64,000 nt of DNA from Comamonadaceae bacterium (GTDB taxonomy: Bacteria > Pseudomonadota > Gammaproteobacteria > Burkholderiales > Burkholderiaceae_C), in the NCBI GenBank assembly GCA_947455145.1, contig CANGME010000010.1, forward strand, positions 62,001 to 126,000, given 5' to 3'. Position numbers and translations under genes: made by a program. The notes beneath the pieces are model-generated. The model worked only from the letters and a program-made list of their open reading frames with translations. It was not told the origin of the DNA and made no database searches. Below are positions 51,701 through 61,612 of this stretch, piece by piece. Each line of letters starts with the position of its first letter. Positions within the stretch are counted from its first letter, which is position 1.

Positions 51701-52395
51701 TGACACGAACTTCCCTCAGCCCCTTCTTTGATTCACGCCAGACTTCAACGCGGAACTGTAGAGGTGGAGGCAAGCTTGGTTTTAGAGGTGATTGACGAGG
51801 TTTCCGTCCTTTTTCGCTGCCAGGCAACGAATCTTCCATTTCAACCTCCTGCAAAGGCAGTGGTAACTGCTGATGAAACCGTGGTGCTTGTTCAAACGAC
51901 TCTTCAAGCTTTCGCATGAACTCTGGTGCAGTCAAAGCATCATCACCGAAGAGGACTTCAGCCGCGCGCATTGCCTGATCTGAGGTCATCTCTCCACGTT
52001 GAACTTTAACGAATAGACGTTGCAGATGCGCTAAGGATCCACCCCCCCTTTCGGACTTTTGGCAAGACTCCGCTTAACTCAAAGGGTTGAACCGCTCGTT
52101 CAGCTAAAAAGTCCCCGGCCGAGCTGATCTGTTCACGGATTGTCTGAAGGCCCGAGATAAACGACCCGTAATTTCCGATGCCAAGGTACAAAGCTCCAAG
52201 TACAACCGCAATTTTTCCGCCGCCTTTAACCGAGCCCTCTTCCACTTCAAGTGCAAGTGAATAATCCGGGAGTTTCAGTGTGTTCTCGACGTACTCATCC
52301 CACTCATCAAAGAGCCGAGTCGAATAGCGCTCGAATTTATGCCGTGGCATGCTCGGCACGCCAATATAAAAATTGGTTGTTCCGAGGTCGATCAT
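51690..52395 (-). pseudogene. Hypothetical gene split by a seven-C tract
   Basis: Two frames join into one product. The first (52395 down) runs MIDLGTTNFYIGVPSMPRHK ... GVLPKVRKGG, and the second has GSLAHLQRLFVKVQRGEMTS and ends EVRVIQL. The frame changes at a run of seven C (52042-52048); with six C the reading is continuous through KGGGSLAHLQ. I recognise no family. It contains a hydrophobic stretch (IAVVLGALYLGIGNYGSFIS). It may be broken, or switch phase at the tract. Confidence 0.65.
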
Positions 52396-52517
52396 CTTTG
52401 CATCATTGGAAGTGCCCGCATTGATTCAGCGCCAGCCAAACCGACTGGTTGGAATTGAAGTTTCCCCCATCACCCGCTTCGACTATAGCCCGAACTATTG
52501 ATGTCGCGGGGAACCCC

Positions 52518-53090
52518 CTACCTCGCCAACGCCTTCAGCGCCAACTTAATCCCCTCCCCCACCCCCACATCCCCCGGCAGCGCCTTGAGTGCCGCAGCAG
52601 CTTCTTTGTCGCTATAGCCTAACGCCAGCAGAGCCTGGAAGATGTCGGCTTGGGTGTCGTTAACGGGGCTTCCGGCGGGGCCGATGTCGGCACCGAGTTT
52701 GCCTTTGAGTTCCAGCAGCAATCGCTCGGCGGTTTTCTTGCCGATGCCGGGGACTTTGACCAGTCGCCCGGCTTCTTGCAGCGTCACGGCCTGGGCCAGC
52801 TCGGCCACGCTCATGCCACTGAGCACGCTTAAAGCGGTGCGCGGGCCGACGCCTGATATTTTGATGAGCTGGCGAAAGGCTTCGCGCTCTACTGGAGTGC
52901 TGAAGCCGAACAGGATTTGCGCGTCTTCACGCACGATGAAGTGGGTGAGCAGGCTCACACTTTCGCCCAGGGCGGGCAGGTTGTAGAAGGTGCCCATGGA
53001 GACCTGGACTTCATAGCCCACGCCATGGCAATCGACCAGAACCTGGGGGGGATTTTTTTCTGCGAGAGTGCCTGTGAGTCTGCCGATCAT
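52518..53090 (-). CDS. ruvA: Holliday junction DNA helicase subunit RuvA
   Basis: RuvA binds four-way junctions and loads the RuvB motor. The 190-residue protein begins [20 protein letters not shown], has the helix-hairpin-helix pair [17 protein letters not shown] and [18 protein letters not shown] and the C-terminal domain that contacts RuvB ([20 protein letters not shown]). Length is normal. ruvB and ruvC are not in the window. It is divergent from the phoH-like gene. Confidence 0.97.
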   Translation of the reverse strand: MIGRLTGTLAEKNPPQVLVDCHGVGYEVQVSMGTFYNLPALGESVSLLTHFIVREDAQILFGFSTPVEREAFRQLIKISGVGPRTALSVLSGMSVAELAQAVTLQEAGRLVKVPGIGKKTAERLLLELKGKLGADIGPAGSPVNDTQADIFQALLALGYSDKEAAAALKALPGDVGVGEGIKLALKALAR

Positions 53091-53141
53091 GCTGCGCCTG
53101 TTTTGTTGCCTATCATTGGGGGTCTAATCAGAAAGTACCCC

Positions 53142-54086
53142 GTGATTCTGCGCCACATCTTCTCCCCCCCGAACAACACCCGCCTGGCCCACTTGTGCGG
53201 CCCGATGGACGAGCATCTGCGCACCATTGAAGTGGCGCTACAGGTGAAGATTGCGCACCGCCACGAGCAGTTTAAGGTGGATGGCCCCAAACTCAAGGCC
53301 AAGCGCGGCATGGAGGTGTTGCAGGCCATGTACGAGCTGGCCGCGCGCCCGATTGAGGCGCGCACGCTGCAGCTGATGCTGGCGGGCGACTCGGCCATGG
53401 CGCAAGACGATGCAGCCGTGCTGCAAACCCGGCGCAGCGACCTGCGCGCCCGCACGCCCAACCAAGCGGCCTACCTGGACAGCATTGCCAGCCATGACAT
53501 CACCATCGGCATTGGCCCGGCGGGCACGGGCAAAACCTACCTGGCCGTGGCCTGCGCCATTGACGCGCTGGAGCGCAGCGCTGTGCAGCGCATTGTGCTC
53601 ACGCGCCCGGCGGTGGAGGCGGGCGAGCGCCTGGGCTTTTTGCCGGGCGACTTGACGCAAAAGATCGACCCCTACCTGCGCCCGCTGTACGACGCGCTGT
53701 ACGACCTGATGGGCATGGAAAAGGTGGCCAAGGCGTTTGAGCGCAACATGATCGAAATCGCCCCGCTGGCCTTCATGCGCGGGCGCACGCTGAACAACGC
53801 TTTTGTCATTCTGGACGAGGCGCAAAACACCACGCCCGAGCAGATGAAGATGTTTTTGACCCGCATCGGCTTTGGCTCCAAGGCGGTGGTGACGGGCGAC
53901 GTGAGCCAGATTGACCTGCCCAAGACCCAGCTCAGCGGCCTGATTGATGCCGAGCGCGTGCTTAAGCGCGTCGATGGCATTGCGATGTGCAGATTCACCA
54001 GTGCTGACGTGGTGCGGCATCCGCTGGTGGCCCGGATCGTGGATGCTTATGATGCCCCGGTGCGCGGCAGATCACTATCAAAATAA
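53142..54086 (+). CDS. PhoH-like ATPase
   Basis: A 314-residue P-loop protein of the PhoH/YbeZ family, linked to rRNA processing with YbeY. It has Walker [26 protein letters not shown], Walker [11 protein letters not shown] and [11 protein letters not shown]. The GTG at 53142 ([20 protein letters not shown]) is chosen because homologues start at this point. The ybeY gene follows by 39 bp, as in many proteobacteria. Confidence 0.94.
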   Translation: MILRHIFSPPNNTRLAHLCGPMDEHLRTIEVALQVKIAHRHEQFKVDGPKLKAKRGMEVLQAMYELAARPIEARTLQLMLAGDSAMAQDDAAVLQTRRSDLRARTPNQAAYLDSIASHDITIGIGPAGTGKTYLAVACAIDALERSAVQRIVLTRPAVEAGERLGFLPGDLTQKIDPYLRPLYDALYDLMGMEKVAKAFERNMIEIAPLAFMRGRTLNNAFVILDEAQNTTPEQMKMFLTRIGFGSKAVVTGDVSQIDLPKTQLSGLIDAERVLKRVDGIAMCRFTSADVVRHPLVARIVDAYDAPVRGRSLSK

Positions 54087-54125
54087 TAGCTAATCACGCT
54101 AAAGAACAAAGGGCAAAAGCCTTAA

Positions 54126-54584
54126 ATGACACTCAAAACCCTCAGCCTATCTCTTCAATTCGGCACGCTGGACAGTGCCCCGTTGCACCGCGCCGCGCTG
54201 CCGCGCCACAAGGTCACCCGCTGGATTCGCCATGCGCTGGCCACAGACGCCGAGATCACCGTGCGCATCGTCGGGGCGGACGAGGCCCAGGCCCTGAACC
54301 GCGACTACCGCCACAAAGACTACGCCACCAATGTGCTGACCTTTGACTACGCGCAAGAACCGCTGGTGATGGCCGACCTGGTGCTGTGTGCGCCGGTCAT
54401 TGAGCGTGAAGCCAAAGAGCAGGGCAAGTCCCTGCAAGCCCATTACGCCCACTTGCTGGTGCACGGTGCGCTGCACGCTCAAGGGTGGGACCATGAGACC
54501 AGCGAGGCCGATGCGCTGGAGATGGAAGCGTATGAAGTGGAGATATTGGCGGAGCTGGGGTTTGATAACCCCTACCAACGCTAA
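54126..54584 (+). CDS. ybeY: Endoribonuclease YbeY
   Basis: YbeY is the metal-dependent RNase involved in 16S rRNA 3' maturation and ribosome quality control. The 152-residue protein has the zinc motif [11 protein letters not shown] and the upstream [16 protein letters not shown]. It follows the phoH-like gene, a standard pairing. Confidence 0.95.
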   Translation: MTLKTLSLSLQFGTLDSAPLHRAALPRHKVTRWIRHALATDAEITVRIVGADEAQALNRDYRHKDYATNVLTFDYAQEPLVMADLVLCAPVIEREAKEQGKSLQAHYAHLLVHGALHAQGWDHETSEADALEMEAYEVEILAELGFDNPYQR

Positions 54585-54614
54585 ACCCGCGCCGTAGCCC
54601 CGCCTGAGGCGGAT

Positions 54615-54977
54615 TCACACGCGGATGATGTGGCCCTTGAGCGAATAAAGAATGCCGATCACCTCATTTTTCGTGCCCTCGTCCAGCTGCTGTTGCGTCA
54701 TGGCACCCACGATGTCGTCGGTCACCGCCAGGTACTCTTGCTCGCTGATGTTCATGCCTTTATGGGCGCTCAGCATGTCCTTGCCTGTGTAGGCTTGCGG
54801 GCCACCCGCACCGGCACAAAAAAATTCGCACGCCATGCGCTTGGCATGTGCCATGTCCTTGATGTTCTCGAAGCGGGTCTTGACGAGAGGGTTCACCAAG
54901 TGGGCGGCCATGACACCGTCCACAAGGCGGGCGATGCCATCCGCTTCACCCAAGCGCTGGTACAGAGTGGTGGCCAT
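54615..54977 (-). CDS. Group 1 truncated haemoglobin
   Basis: A 120-residue 2-on-2 globin. It begins MATTLYQRLGEADGIARLVD and carries the proximal-His segment AHKGMNISEQEYL and the FENIKDMAHAKRMACEFFC region. A longer frame to 55472 overlaps the divergent regulator and is rejected. Members bind O2 or detoxify NO. It is head-to-head with the winged-helix/TPR regulator, which may control it (inference). Confidence 0.92.
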   Translation of the reverse strand: MATTLYQRLGEADGIARLVDGVMAAHLVNPLVKTRFENIKDMAHAKRMACEFFCAGAGGPQAYTGKDMLSAHKGMNISEQEYLAVTDDIVGAMTQQQLDEGTKNEVIGILYSLKGHIIRV

Positions 54978-55157
54978 GATGATTTCCTTTCGGTGTGACG
55001 GACTTGCACAAGGAAACGGGGGCTTCCCGTTTTTCATAAGACAAGCGTATCGACCCAGGCTTTGATTGGCTTGGTGATACGGGGGAGCTTGTGTGGAGAT
55101 TTGGTGGGGATGGCTTGCAGCCGTATGATTTGGGCTGTTTCGATAGAGGAGTCGCCA

Positions 55158-56735
55158 GTGCTGTTGACGTTCAGGGACTGCGAGCTTGATAGCCATCTGT
55201 TCATCTTGCGGTGCGGTGGTGTGGTGCGTCCAATCGAACCTTTGGTGTTCAACCTGCTGGCCTACTTGGCGCAGCACCGGGACCGCATCGTCACCCGCCA
55301 AGAGCTGCTGGACACCTTGTGGGCGGGCAAGGTGGTGAGCGAATCTACCTTGAGCAGCTGCATCAAGGCCGCACGTCACGCCGTAGGCGACAGCGGCGAA
55401 GCGCAGAACTGTATTGCCACGATTCGCCAGCGCGGCTATCGCTTTGTGGCAGCGGTGCACGAGCGAGACCACACGCCTGCCCCAGCCGACACAGCCTTAC
55501 TGGTGGCATCAACCAACAGCGACTTGATTGAGGCGATCAACGACGCCCCACGGCGCGCCTCCATCGCAGTGATGCCCTTCGCCGATCTTTCCCCCGTCGC
55601 CGAAGTCCGTGGTGGCACGGCCAGCGCGTTGGCTTATGACGTGATTAGCCGACTCGCCCAGCTGAGAAGCCTGTTCGTCATCGCGCAGGGCAGCATGTTC
55701 GCGCTGAATGAGAAAAACATCGGAGCGCAGGAAGCAGGCCACTTGTTGAAGGTTGACTACGTTGTGAGCGGCTCTGTGCGACACCACGGCACCCACCTCA
55801 CGGTGACAACCATCCTGGCAGAGGCGCGAACTGGCCGGGTTGTCTGGACTGAGGTCTTCAACAACCCATGGGACGACACCTTTTTACTGCTGGATGACAT
55901 CGGCAGCAAGATCGTTGCCACTGTTGCGAGTGAAGTTGAAAAGTCGGAGTGCAACCGCGCCATTTTGCGGCCACCGAACTCGCTCGATGCCTGGCAGGCC
56001 CACCACCGTGGCCTGTGGCACATGTACCGCTTCAACAAAGATGACAACGCGCAGGCACAGCACTTTTTCGAACTGGCGGTGCGTCTTGATCCGACCTTTG
56101 CGCGGGCCTATGCCGGTTTGTCGTTCACGCATTTCCAGAACGCCTTTCAGGGCTGGGCCGCGCGTGAGACAGCCATTGACCGCAGCTTTGAGACAGCCAG
56201 CCAAAGCCTGCTCGCCGATGAACGCAACCCAGCCTCGCACTGGGCCATGGGACGTGCGCTCTGGTTGCGCGGTCAACATGCGCAGTCTGTGTTTGAGCTC
56301 GAACAGGCCATTGACCTGAGCCCGAGCTTTGCGCTCGGGCATTACACGCTGGCGTTTGTTCATTCGCAGGCGGGCGACCCGCATGCCGCGATTGCGGCCT
56401 CCGACCACTCACGCCTGCTGAGCCCTTTTGACCCGCTGCTCTTCGGCATGCTGGGCGCGCGCGCCATTGCCCTGGTGCGACTGGGCCAGTTCGATGAGGC
56501 GGCCACCTGGGCCGTCAAGGCGGCGGCGCGGCCCAACGCCCATCTTCATATCCTCGGGCTGGCGGCTTTCAGTCTGGCGCTGTCGGGCTCGATGGTCGAA
56601 GCGCGAACCCATGCCGATGCGTTACACAGGCTGCGTCCGAAGTACAACATCAGCGACTTCCTCGAAGCCTTTCGGCTCGACCCTCAAGGCGCGGCTTGCT
56701 TCCGCCAAGGGGCTCAGCAGCTGGGGATGGCCTGA
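55158..56735 (+). CDS. Winged-helix (CadC/OmpR-type) and TPR-repeat regulator
   Basis: From the GTG at 55158 (AGGAG about 7 bp upstream) the product has 525 residues. Residues 1-100 are an OmpR/CadC-type winged helix (PLVFNLLAYLAQHRDRIVTR, TLSSCIKAARHAVGDS, IRQRGYRFVA). Then comes a TolB-like domain (SIAVMPFADLSP) and a C-terminal TPR array (ARAYAGLSFTHFQNAF, HWAMGRALWLRGQHAQS). No membrane segment or receiver domain is seen, so the signal is probably sensed in the cytoplasm. The target is unknown; the divergent truncated haemoglobin gene is a candidate. Confidence 0.87.
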   Translation: MLLTFRDCELDSHLFILRCGGVVRPIEPLVFNLLAYLAQHRDRIVTRQELLDTLWAGKVVSESTLSSCIKAARHAVGDSGEAQNCIATIRQRGYRFVAAVHERDHTPAPADTALLVASTNSDLIEAINDAPRRASIAVMPFADLSPVAEVRGGTASALAYDVISRLAQLRSLFVIAQGSMFALNEKNIGAQEAGHLLKVDYVVSGSVRHHGTHLTVTTILAEARTGRVVWTEVFNNPWDDTFLLLDDIGSKIVATVASEVEKSECNRAILRPPNSLDAWQAHHRGLWHMYRFNKDDNAQAQHFFELAVRLDPTFARAYAGLSFTHFQNAFQGWAARETAIDRSFETASQSLLADERNPASHWAMGRALWLRGQHAQSVFELEQAIDLSPSFALGHYTLAFVHSQAGDPHAAIAASDHSRLLSPFDPLLFGMLGARAIALVRLGQFDEAATWAVKAAARPNAHLHILGLAAFSLALSGSMVEARTHADALHRLRPKYNISDFLEAFRLDPQGAACFRQGAQQLGMA

Positions 56736-58354
56736 TCCGGCGAGCGCATCGTGCGGCTAAGCAGGATGACGGGGATCAGCCCCGCCAGCACCAGCGCCAG
56801 CGAAGGCAACGCGGCCTCGCCCAGACGTTCATCACGGGCCAGCTGGTAAGCCACCACGGCCAGCGTGTCGCTGTTGAAGGGGCGCAGCACCAGCGTGGCG
56901 GGCAGCTCCTTCATCACATCGACAAACACCAACAGCGTGGCGGCCACGGTGGAGCGCTGCAGCAGCGGCCAGTGCACGCGCTGCAACAGGCCAAAGTCGC
57001 CCGTGCCCAGCATGCGAGCCGAGTCGTCAAAGCTGAGTGGAATGCGGGCATAGCCGCTCTGGATGGACTGCAAAGCCACGGCGCAAAAGCGCACCAGATA
57101 CGCCCACACAATGCCAAGCGAGGTGGCTGTGACGAGATAGCCCACTTCGGTCTGCGGCCAAGTGGCCTGCAACCAGCCCACGGGCAGCAGCAAGCCCACC
57201 ACGATGACCGCACCGGGCACGGCGTAGCCCAGCCCCGCCAAGCTCACCACGGCACGGGTCAGCCCATCAGGCCGACGGCGCACGCTAAAGGCCAGCACCA
57301 AGGCCAAAAGCACGGCCAGCACGGCGCTGATGGCCCCCAGACGCAGGCTGTTTCCCACCCAACCCATAAACCGATCCCAAGGTAGGGCCGACCAGTCGGC
57401 CAGCAGCGGGCGCAGCATGAACAGCACCGGGGCCACAAAACCCATGATGAGCGGCACACTGCACACGCCCCAGGCCAGCCATTTGTATTGACCTTGTAGC
57501 TGCACCGGCCGCGCCTCGGCCGAGCCCATGCGTGCACCCCGGCCTGTGACAAAGCGCAGGCGCTTTTGGGCACGGCGCTCCAGGGTGAGCAAGCCCATCA
57601 CCAGCAGCAGCAAGATCATGGCGAGCTGGGCGGCGGCCATGCGGTTGTCCATGGCCAGCCAGGCTTTGTAGATGCCGGCGGTAAAGGTCTGGATGCCGAA
57701 GTAACTGGCCACGCCATAGTCGGCCAGCGTCTCCATCAGCGCCAGCGCCACACCCGCTGCCACCGCAGGGCGGGCCAGCGGCAGAGCGACTTCACGGATG
57801 CGCCGCGCCATGGGTGCGCCCAGCAGACGGGCCGCCTCCATCAGGTGCGTGGCGCGCTCGCCCAAAGCGGCGCGTGCCAGCAGGTACACATAAGGGTAGA
57901 GCGCAAACGTCATCACCCAGGCCGCGCCTACGGTGTTGCGGATCTCGGGAAACACGCGGCCTTGTAGGCCTGTGAGCTCCCGCACTATGGTTTGAAACGG
58001 CCCGCTGAACTGCAAAAAATCGGTATAGGCATAGGCCACCACGTAAGCCGGTATGGCCAGCGGCAGCAGCAGGGCCCACTCAAAGGTTTTACGACCGGGG
58101 AAGTCAAACAGGGTCACGGCCACCGCAGCCGACAGGCCGACCGTGATGACGCCGACGCTGACCATCAGGCACAACCACAGCGTGGTGGCAGCGTAGTCGG
58201 GCAAGACGGTGCGGCTCATCTCCAGCAGCAGGGGGAGTGCCTGCGCGGCTTGCTCGCCCCAGGGCAGCCAGGAGACGAGCACTGACAGCACTGGCAGCAT
58301 GAGCAAGACCGTCAGGAGAAGAAGAGACGTGTGTCTAAGCCGGGTTGAAAACAT
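56714..58354 (-). CDS. Iron(III) ABC transporter permease (FbpB-like)
   Basis: A 546-residue, about twelve-helix permease made of two fused halves, each with an EAA loop (MEAARLLGAPMARRIREVAL and DDSARMLGTGDFGLLQRVHW), as in FbpB/AfuB. The ATG at 58354 is used; a longer frame from 58474 would translate the family C hairpin as VIPAQAGIQ. Its end overlaps the regulator gene by 22 bp on the opposite strand. Divergent from the ATPase gene, with a Fur-box-like site between. Confidence 0.9.
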   Translation of the reverse strand: MFSTRLRHTSLLLLTVLLMLPVLSVLVSWLPWGEQAAQALPLLLEMSRTVLPDYAATTLWLCLMVSVGVITVGLSAAVAVTLFDFPGRKTFEWALLLPLAIPAYVVAYAYTDFLQFSGPFQTIVRELTGLQGRVFPEIRNTVGAAWVMTFALYPYVYLLARAALGERATHLMEAARLLGAPMARRIREVALPLARPAVAAGVALALMETLADYGVASYFGIQTFTAGIYKAWLAMDNRMAAAQLAMILLLLVMGLLTLERRAQKRLRFVTGRGARMGSAEARPVQLQGQYKWLAWGVCSVPLIMGFVAPVLFMLRPLLADWSALPWDRFMGWVGNSLRLGAISAVLAVLLALVLAFSVRRRPDGLTRAVVSLAGLGYAVPGAVIVVGLLLPVGWLQATWPQTEVGYLVTATSLGIVWAYLVRFCAVALQSIQSGYARIPLSFDDSARMLGTGDFGLLQRVHWPLLQRSTVAATLLVFVDVMKELPATLVLRPFNSDTLAVVAYQLARDERLGEAALPSLALVLAGLIPVILLSRTMRSPDQAIPSC

Positions 58355-58381
58355 GTACGGTGGCTTGATGTCTGGCGTGGA

Positions 58382-58408
58382 CTGGATTCCCGCCTGCGCG
58401 GGAATGAC
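58382..58408. repeat. Dispersed hairpin (family C)
   Basis: CTGGATTCCCGC-CTGC-GCGGGAATGAC, a perfect 8-bp core stem (ATTCCCGC/GCGGGAAT) in the fbpB-fbpC divergent control region, next to the Fur-box-like site. Confidence 0.8.
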
Positions 58409-58436
58409 GGATGGGTTGCAATGCGCTCTACGCAAT

Positions 58437-58455
58437 GCAAATGAGAATTGTAAGC
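58437..58455. promoter_or_regulatory. Candidate Fur box
   Basis: The 19-mer GCAAATGAGAATTGTAAGC matches the Fur consensus GATAATGATAATCATTATC at 12 of 19 positions. It lies 18 bp before the ATPase ATG (58473) and 82 bp from the permease ATG. Iron-repressed control of both genes is likely. Confidence 0.65.
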
Positions 58456-58472
58456 ATCTACAATCAATCACC

Positions 58473-59537
58473 ATGTTTTTAGAGATCAGCCAACTCCAGG
58501 TTCAGTACCCCGGGCGCGCCCAGCCTGCCGTCGCACAGGTGTCATTTGGTTTGCCTGCGGGGGACATTGGCGTGCTGATTGGCCCCTCGGGTTGCGGCAA
58601 GACCACCTTGTTGCGGGCCATTGCGGGGCTGGAGCCGGTCACTGGCGGGCAGATCAAGCTGTCCGGCCAGGTGGTGAGCAGCGCAACCCAGCAATTGCCG
58701 CCGGAGCAGCGCCGCATTGGCATGGTGTTTCAAGACTACGCGCTGTTCCCGCACCTGGATGTGGCGCGCAACGTGGGCTTTGGTTTGCACCACTTGCCAT
58801 CGCCTGAGCGAGCGGCTCGCGTGGCTGAAGTGCTGGCTTTGGTCGGCCTGCAAGGCAGCGAGAAGAACTTTCCTCACCAGCTCTCAGGCGGGCAACAACA
58901 GCGCGTGGCGCTGGCCCGTGCGCTGGCCCCGCGCCCGCAATTGCTTTTGCTGGACGAGCCTTTCTCTAACTTGGATGTGGAGTTGCGTGAACGCCTGGCC
59001 CACGAGGTGCGCAACATCCTCAAGGCGGCCCAGGCCACGGCCTTGTTCGTCACCCACGATCAGCTAGAGGCCTTTGCCATTGGCGACACCATTGGCGTGA
59101 TGCACGAGGGGCATTTGCACCAGTGGGACGACGCCTACACGCTCTACCACCGCCCCGCCACACGCTTTGTAGCCAACTTTATCGGTCACGGTGTGTTTGC
59201 ACCGGCAACGCTTCGTTCGAAGGGCGAACAGACCGTGGTGAGCACCCCACTGGGTGACTTGACCGATGTAGCCGAATGCCCGCTGCCCAGCGCGTTTGCC
59301 TCAGGCGAATGTGATGTGCTGCTGCGCGCTGATGACATCGTGCACGATGACGACGCGCCGGTAAAGGCCGAGATCATCCGCAAGACCTTTCGCGGCTCGG
59401 AGTTTCTCTACACCTTGCGATTGGCAGGCGGGCAAACGGTACTGGCCCATGTGCCGAGTCACCATGACCACAAGCTGGGAGAGTGGATCGGCATCCGTCC
59501 CCAGGTGGACCATGTGGTGACCTTTGAGCGCAGTTAA
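58473..59537 (+). CDS. Iron(III) ABC transporter ATPase (FbpC-like)
   Basis: The 354-residue ATPase starts at the ATG at 58473. It has Walker A GPSGCGKTT, FQDYALFPHLDVARNVGFGL, the signature LSGGQQQRVALARAL, Walker B LLLLDEPFSNLDVEL and a C-terminal TOBE-like domain with FRGSEFLYTLRLAGG. The long C-terminus and FIGHGVF match FbpC. It pairs with the divergent permease; no binding-protein gene is adjacent. Confidence 0.92.
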   Translation: MFLEISQLQVQYPGRAQPAVAQVSFGLPAGDIGVLIGPSGCGKTTLLRAIAGLEPVTGGQIKLSGQVVSSATQQLPPEQRRIGMVFQDYALFPHLDVARNVGFGLHHLPSPERAARVAEVLALVGLQGSEKNFPHQLSGGQQQRVALARALAPRPQLLLLDEPFSNLDVELRERLAHEVRNILKAAQATALFVTHDQLEAFAIGDTIGVMHEGHLHQWDDAYTLYHRPATRFVANFIGHGVFAPATLRSKGEQTVVSTPLGDLTDVAECPLPSAFASGECDVLLRADDIVHDDDAPVKAEIIRKTFRGSEFLYTLRLAGGQTVLAHVPSHHDHKLGEWIGIRPQVDHVVTFERS

Positions 59538-59559
59538 GGTCAGCCCTGAAAGCAGCGCT

Positions 59560-60336
59560 TTATTGGCGCAGTTGCGTAATGGCCGCGTGCAAGTCTGCGG
59601 CCCAAACTCGGCGGTCCCGTCCATGGGCAATTTGACTTTCTCCAAAGCTCACATGCACAGCAATACCGGGCGTGCCCAGCGTGCGCCAGACCGAACTCAG
59701 CAGCGTGTCGTCAACCGCATAACAGGGCACCTGGCTGTGCTGTCCGGTGGGCTCATCGACGAACGTCAACGCCACCGGCTGGACGTTAACATTGGCGGTG
59801 ATGGCCGCCTGGAGTAGGTTGCCATGGAAGGGCAAGAGGTGAACGCCGTCGCCCGTGGTGCCCTCAGGAAACACCGCCACCACATCGCCTGCCGAAAGGC
59901 TGGCGGCCATGTGGTGCACGATACGGCGCGTGTCTCTGCGGGACTGACGCTCGATGAACAGTGTGCCCACCCCGGCCGCCAGACGACCAATCACAGGCCA
60001 GCCTTTAACGTCAGACTTAGAGACAAAACGGCAGTAGCGCGCGGCATGCAAGGCCGAGATGTCCAACCATGAAATGTGGTTGGACACCAGCAGCACGGGG
60101 CCTTGTGTTGCGGGTGTGCCCTTGACGATGAGACGGATGCCCAGACACACCAACATCTGAGATGACCAGACCTGCACCCGCATTTCTTTTTGCGCTTGCG
60201 ACAGGCGGGGGAACTTGAACAAGATCGTGCCCAGACCGACCAGCAGATGGATCAGTACCCAACCCAGCCGCCAAGCAGCGCGCCCGTGAGAAACCGGCGC
60301 ATTAGCTTGTATGACCCGCTCAGGCTTGGAATGCAA
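59560..60336 (-). CDS. Lysophospholipid acyltransferase (PlsC family)
   Basis: A membrane-bound acyltransferase that acylates lysophosphatidate-like substrates. NHISWLD supplies the HX4D catalytic motif and FPEGTT the phosphate-binding motif. No ATG is available near the true N-terminus; a TTG at 60336, 17 bp inside the upstream dihydroorotase-like gene, gives 258 residues. The N-terminal helix is WVLIHLLVGLGTILFKF. It is the last visible gene of the pyr operon. Confidence 0.83.
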   Translation of the reverse strand: MHSKPERVIQANAPVSHGRAAWRLGWVLIHLLVGLGTILFKFPRLSQAQKEMRVQVWSSQMLVCLGIRLIVKGTPATQGPVLLVSNHISWLDISALHAARYCRFVSKSDVKGWPVIGRLAAGVGTLFIERQSRRDTRRIVHHMAASLSAGDVVAVFPEGTTGDGVHLLPFHGNLLQAAITANVNVQPVALTFVDEPTGQHSQVPCYAVDDTLLSSVWRTLGTPGIAVHVSFGESQIAHGRDRRVWAADLHAAITQLRQ

Positions 60337-61612
60337 TCTGCCCACCCACGATGGTGCAGCGCACTTGACCCGAGAGTTCATAGCCCGAAAAAGGCGTGTG
60401 CTTGCCCTGGCTGCGCAAGGCTTGGGGTTGAACCACCCAGGCCGAGCGAGGGTCAAACACACAGACATCAGCCACGCCACCCACCACCAGGTGCCCGGTG
60501 CTCATGCGCAGCGTGCCTAAAGCGTCACCCAACACGCGAGCCGGTTCGCTGGTCAAAACGGCCAACGCTCTTGCGAGGCCAGCGCCGCTGTCTTCACCCC
60601 ACTTCATGGCCAGACTCAGGAGCAGTTCAACACCGGTCGCACCGGGTTCGCTTTCGGCAAAGGGCAGCGCCTTGGCGTCGTCTTTGACAGGAGTGTGGTC
60701 TGAGACCAGGGCGTCAATCGTGCCGTCCAGCAAACCGGCACGCAGGGCGTCGCGATCACCCTGTTGACGCAGCGGGGGGTTGAGCCGCATGCGGCTGTCA
60801 AAGTAGCCGATATCGACATCCGTCAGGTGCAGGGAGTTAACACTAACATCGCAGGTGAGCTTGAGGCCTTCTTGCTTGGCCTGCCGCACCAGCGCCACGC
60901 CGGACGCACTGCTGATGCGGCACAGATGAACGCGGGCACCGGTGCCCCGCATCAATTCAAAAATAGTGTGCATGGCGATCGTCTCTGCCGCCACGGGTAC
61001 ACCACTGAGCCCCAGACGCGTCGCCAATGCACCACTGGCCGCCACACCGTGGCCAAGATAAAAATCCTGAGGCCGCAACCACACCGTGTAATCAAAGGTG
61101 CTAGCGTATTGCAGGGCGCGGCGCAACACTTGTGTATCTACCAGCGGTACGTCGGCCTGGCTGAATCCGACACAACCGGCTTCGGTCAACTCCACCATTT
61201 CGGTCAAAATTTCACCGCGCAAATTACGCGTCAGTGCCCCCAGCGGAAATACCCGGGCCTGATGCAGCTTTTCAGCACGCGACTTGAGCATCTCAACCAA
61301 ACCTGGCTCATCCAGCACCGGTTCGGTGTCAGGTGGGCACACCAGGCTAGTGACACCACCCGCCACCGCTGCGGCCATTTCAGACGTCAGCATGCCTTCA
61401 TGCTCGTGTCCTGGCTCACGCAGACGCACCGCCAAGTCCACCAAACCCGGGGCGACTAAATAACCTGTGGCGTCCACTGTGCGGTTGGGGACAAAGTCCG
61501 CAGGGATGTGGTTGATGGCAATGATGCGGCCTGCCGCAATGGCCACGTCGGCGACTTCATCGCGTTGGCTGGCGGGGTCAATAACGCGTCCGCCTTTGAT
61601 CAGTAATTTCAT
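60320..61612 (-). CDS. Dihydroorotase-like PyrC', metal-site residues lost
   Basis: The 430-residue protein has the amidohydrolase fold of class I dihydroorotase ([23 protein letters not shown]). However, the HxH metal site reads AVR (residues 61-63, [11 protein letters not shown]) and the later His segment reads VWLRPQD. Such inactive PyrC' proteins stabilise aspartate transcarbamoylase in Pseudomonas-type PyrB-PyrC' complexes. It overlaps pyrB by 4 bp, in line with complex formation. A true dihydroorotase must be encoded elsewhere. Confidence 0.9.
   Translation of the reverse strand: MKLLIKGGRVIDPASQRDEVADVAIAAGRIIAINHIPADFVPNRTVDATGYLVAPGLVDLAVRLREPGHEHEGMLTSEMAAAVAGGVTSLVCPPDTEPVLDEPGLVEMLKSRAEKLHQARVFPLGALTRNLRGEILTEMVELTEAGCVGFSQADVPLVDTQVLRRALQYASTFDYTVWLRPQDFYLGHGVAASGALATRLGLSGVPVAAETIAMHTIFELMRGTGARVHLCRISSASGVALVRQAKQEGLKLTCDVSVNSLHLTDVDIGYFDSRMRLNPPLRQQGDRDALRAGLLDGTIDALVSDHTPVKDDAKALPFAESEPGATGVELLLSLAMKWGEDSGAGLARALAVLTSEPARVLGDALGTLRMSTGHLVVGGVADVCVFDPRSAWVVQPQALRSQGKHTPFSGYELSGQVRCTIVGGQIAFQA

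Noticed and set aside
54598-54614. CCGCC-TGA-GGCGG hairpin between ybeY and the truncated haemoglobin gene
   Set aside because: The stem is short with no T-run on either strand, so I do not call it a terminator.
54978-55472. N-terminal extension of the truncated haemoglobin frame
   Set aside because: It overlaps the divergent regulator's winged helix, and the globin domain starts exactly at the ATG at 54977.
58355-58474. Upstream extension of the permease through VIPAQAGIQ
   Set aside because: The extra residues translate a family C hairpin and a Fur-box-like site; the hydrophobic N-terminus starts at the ATG at 58354.
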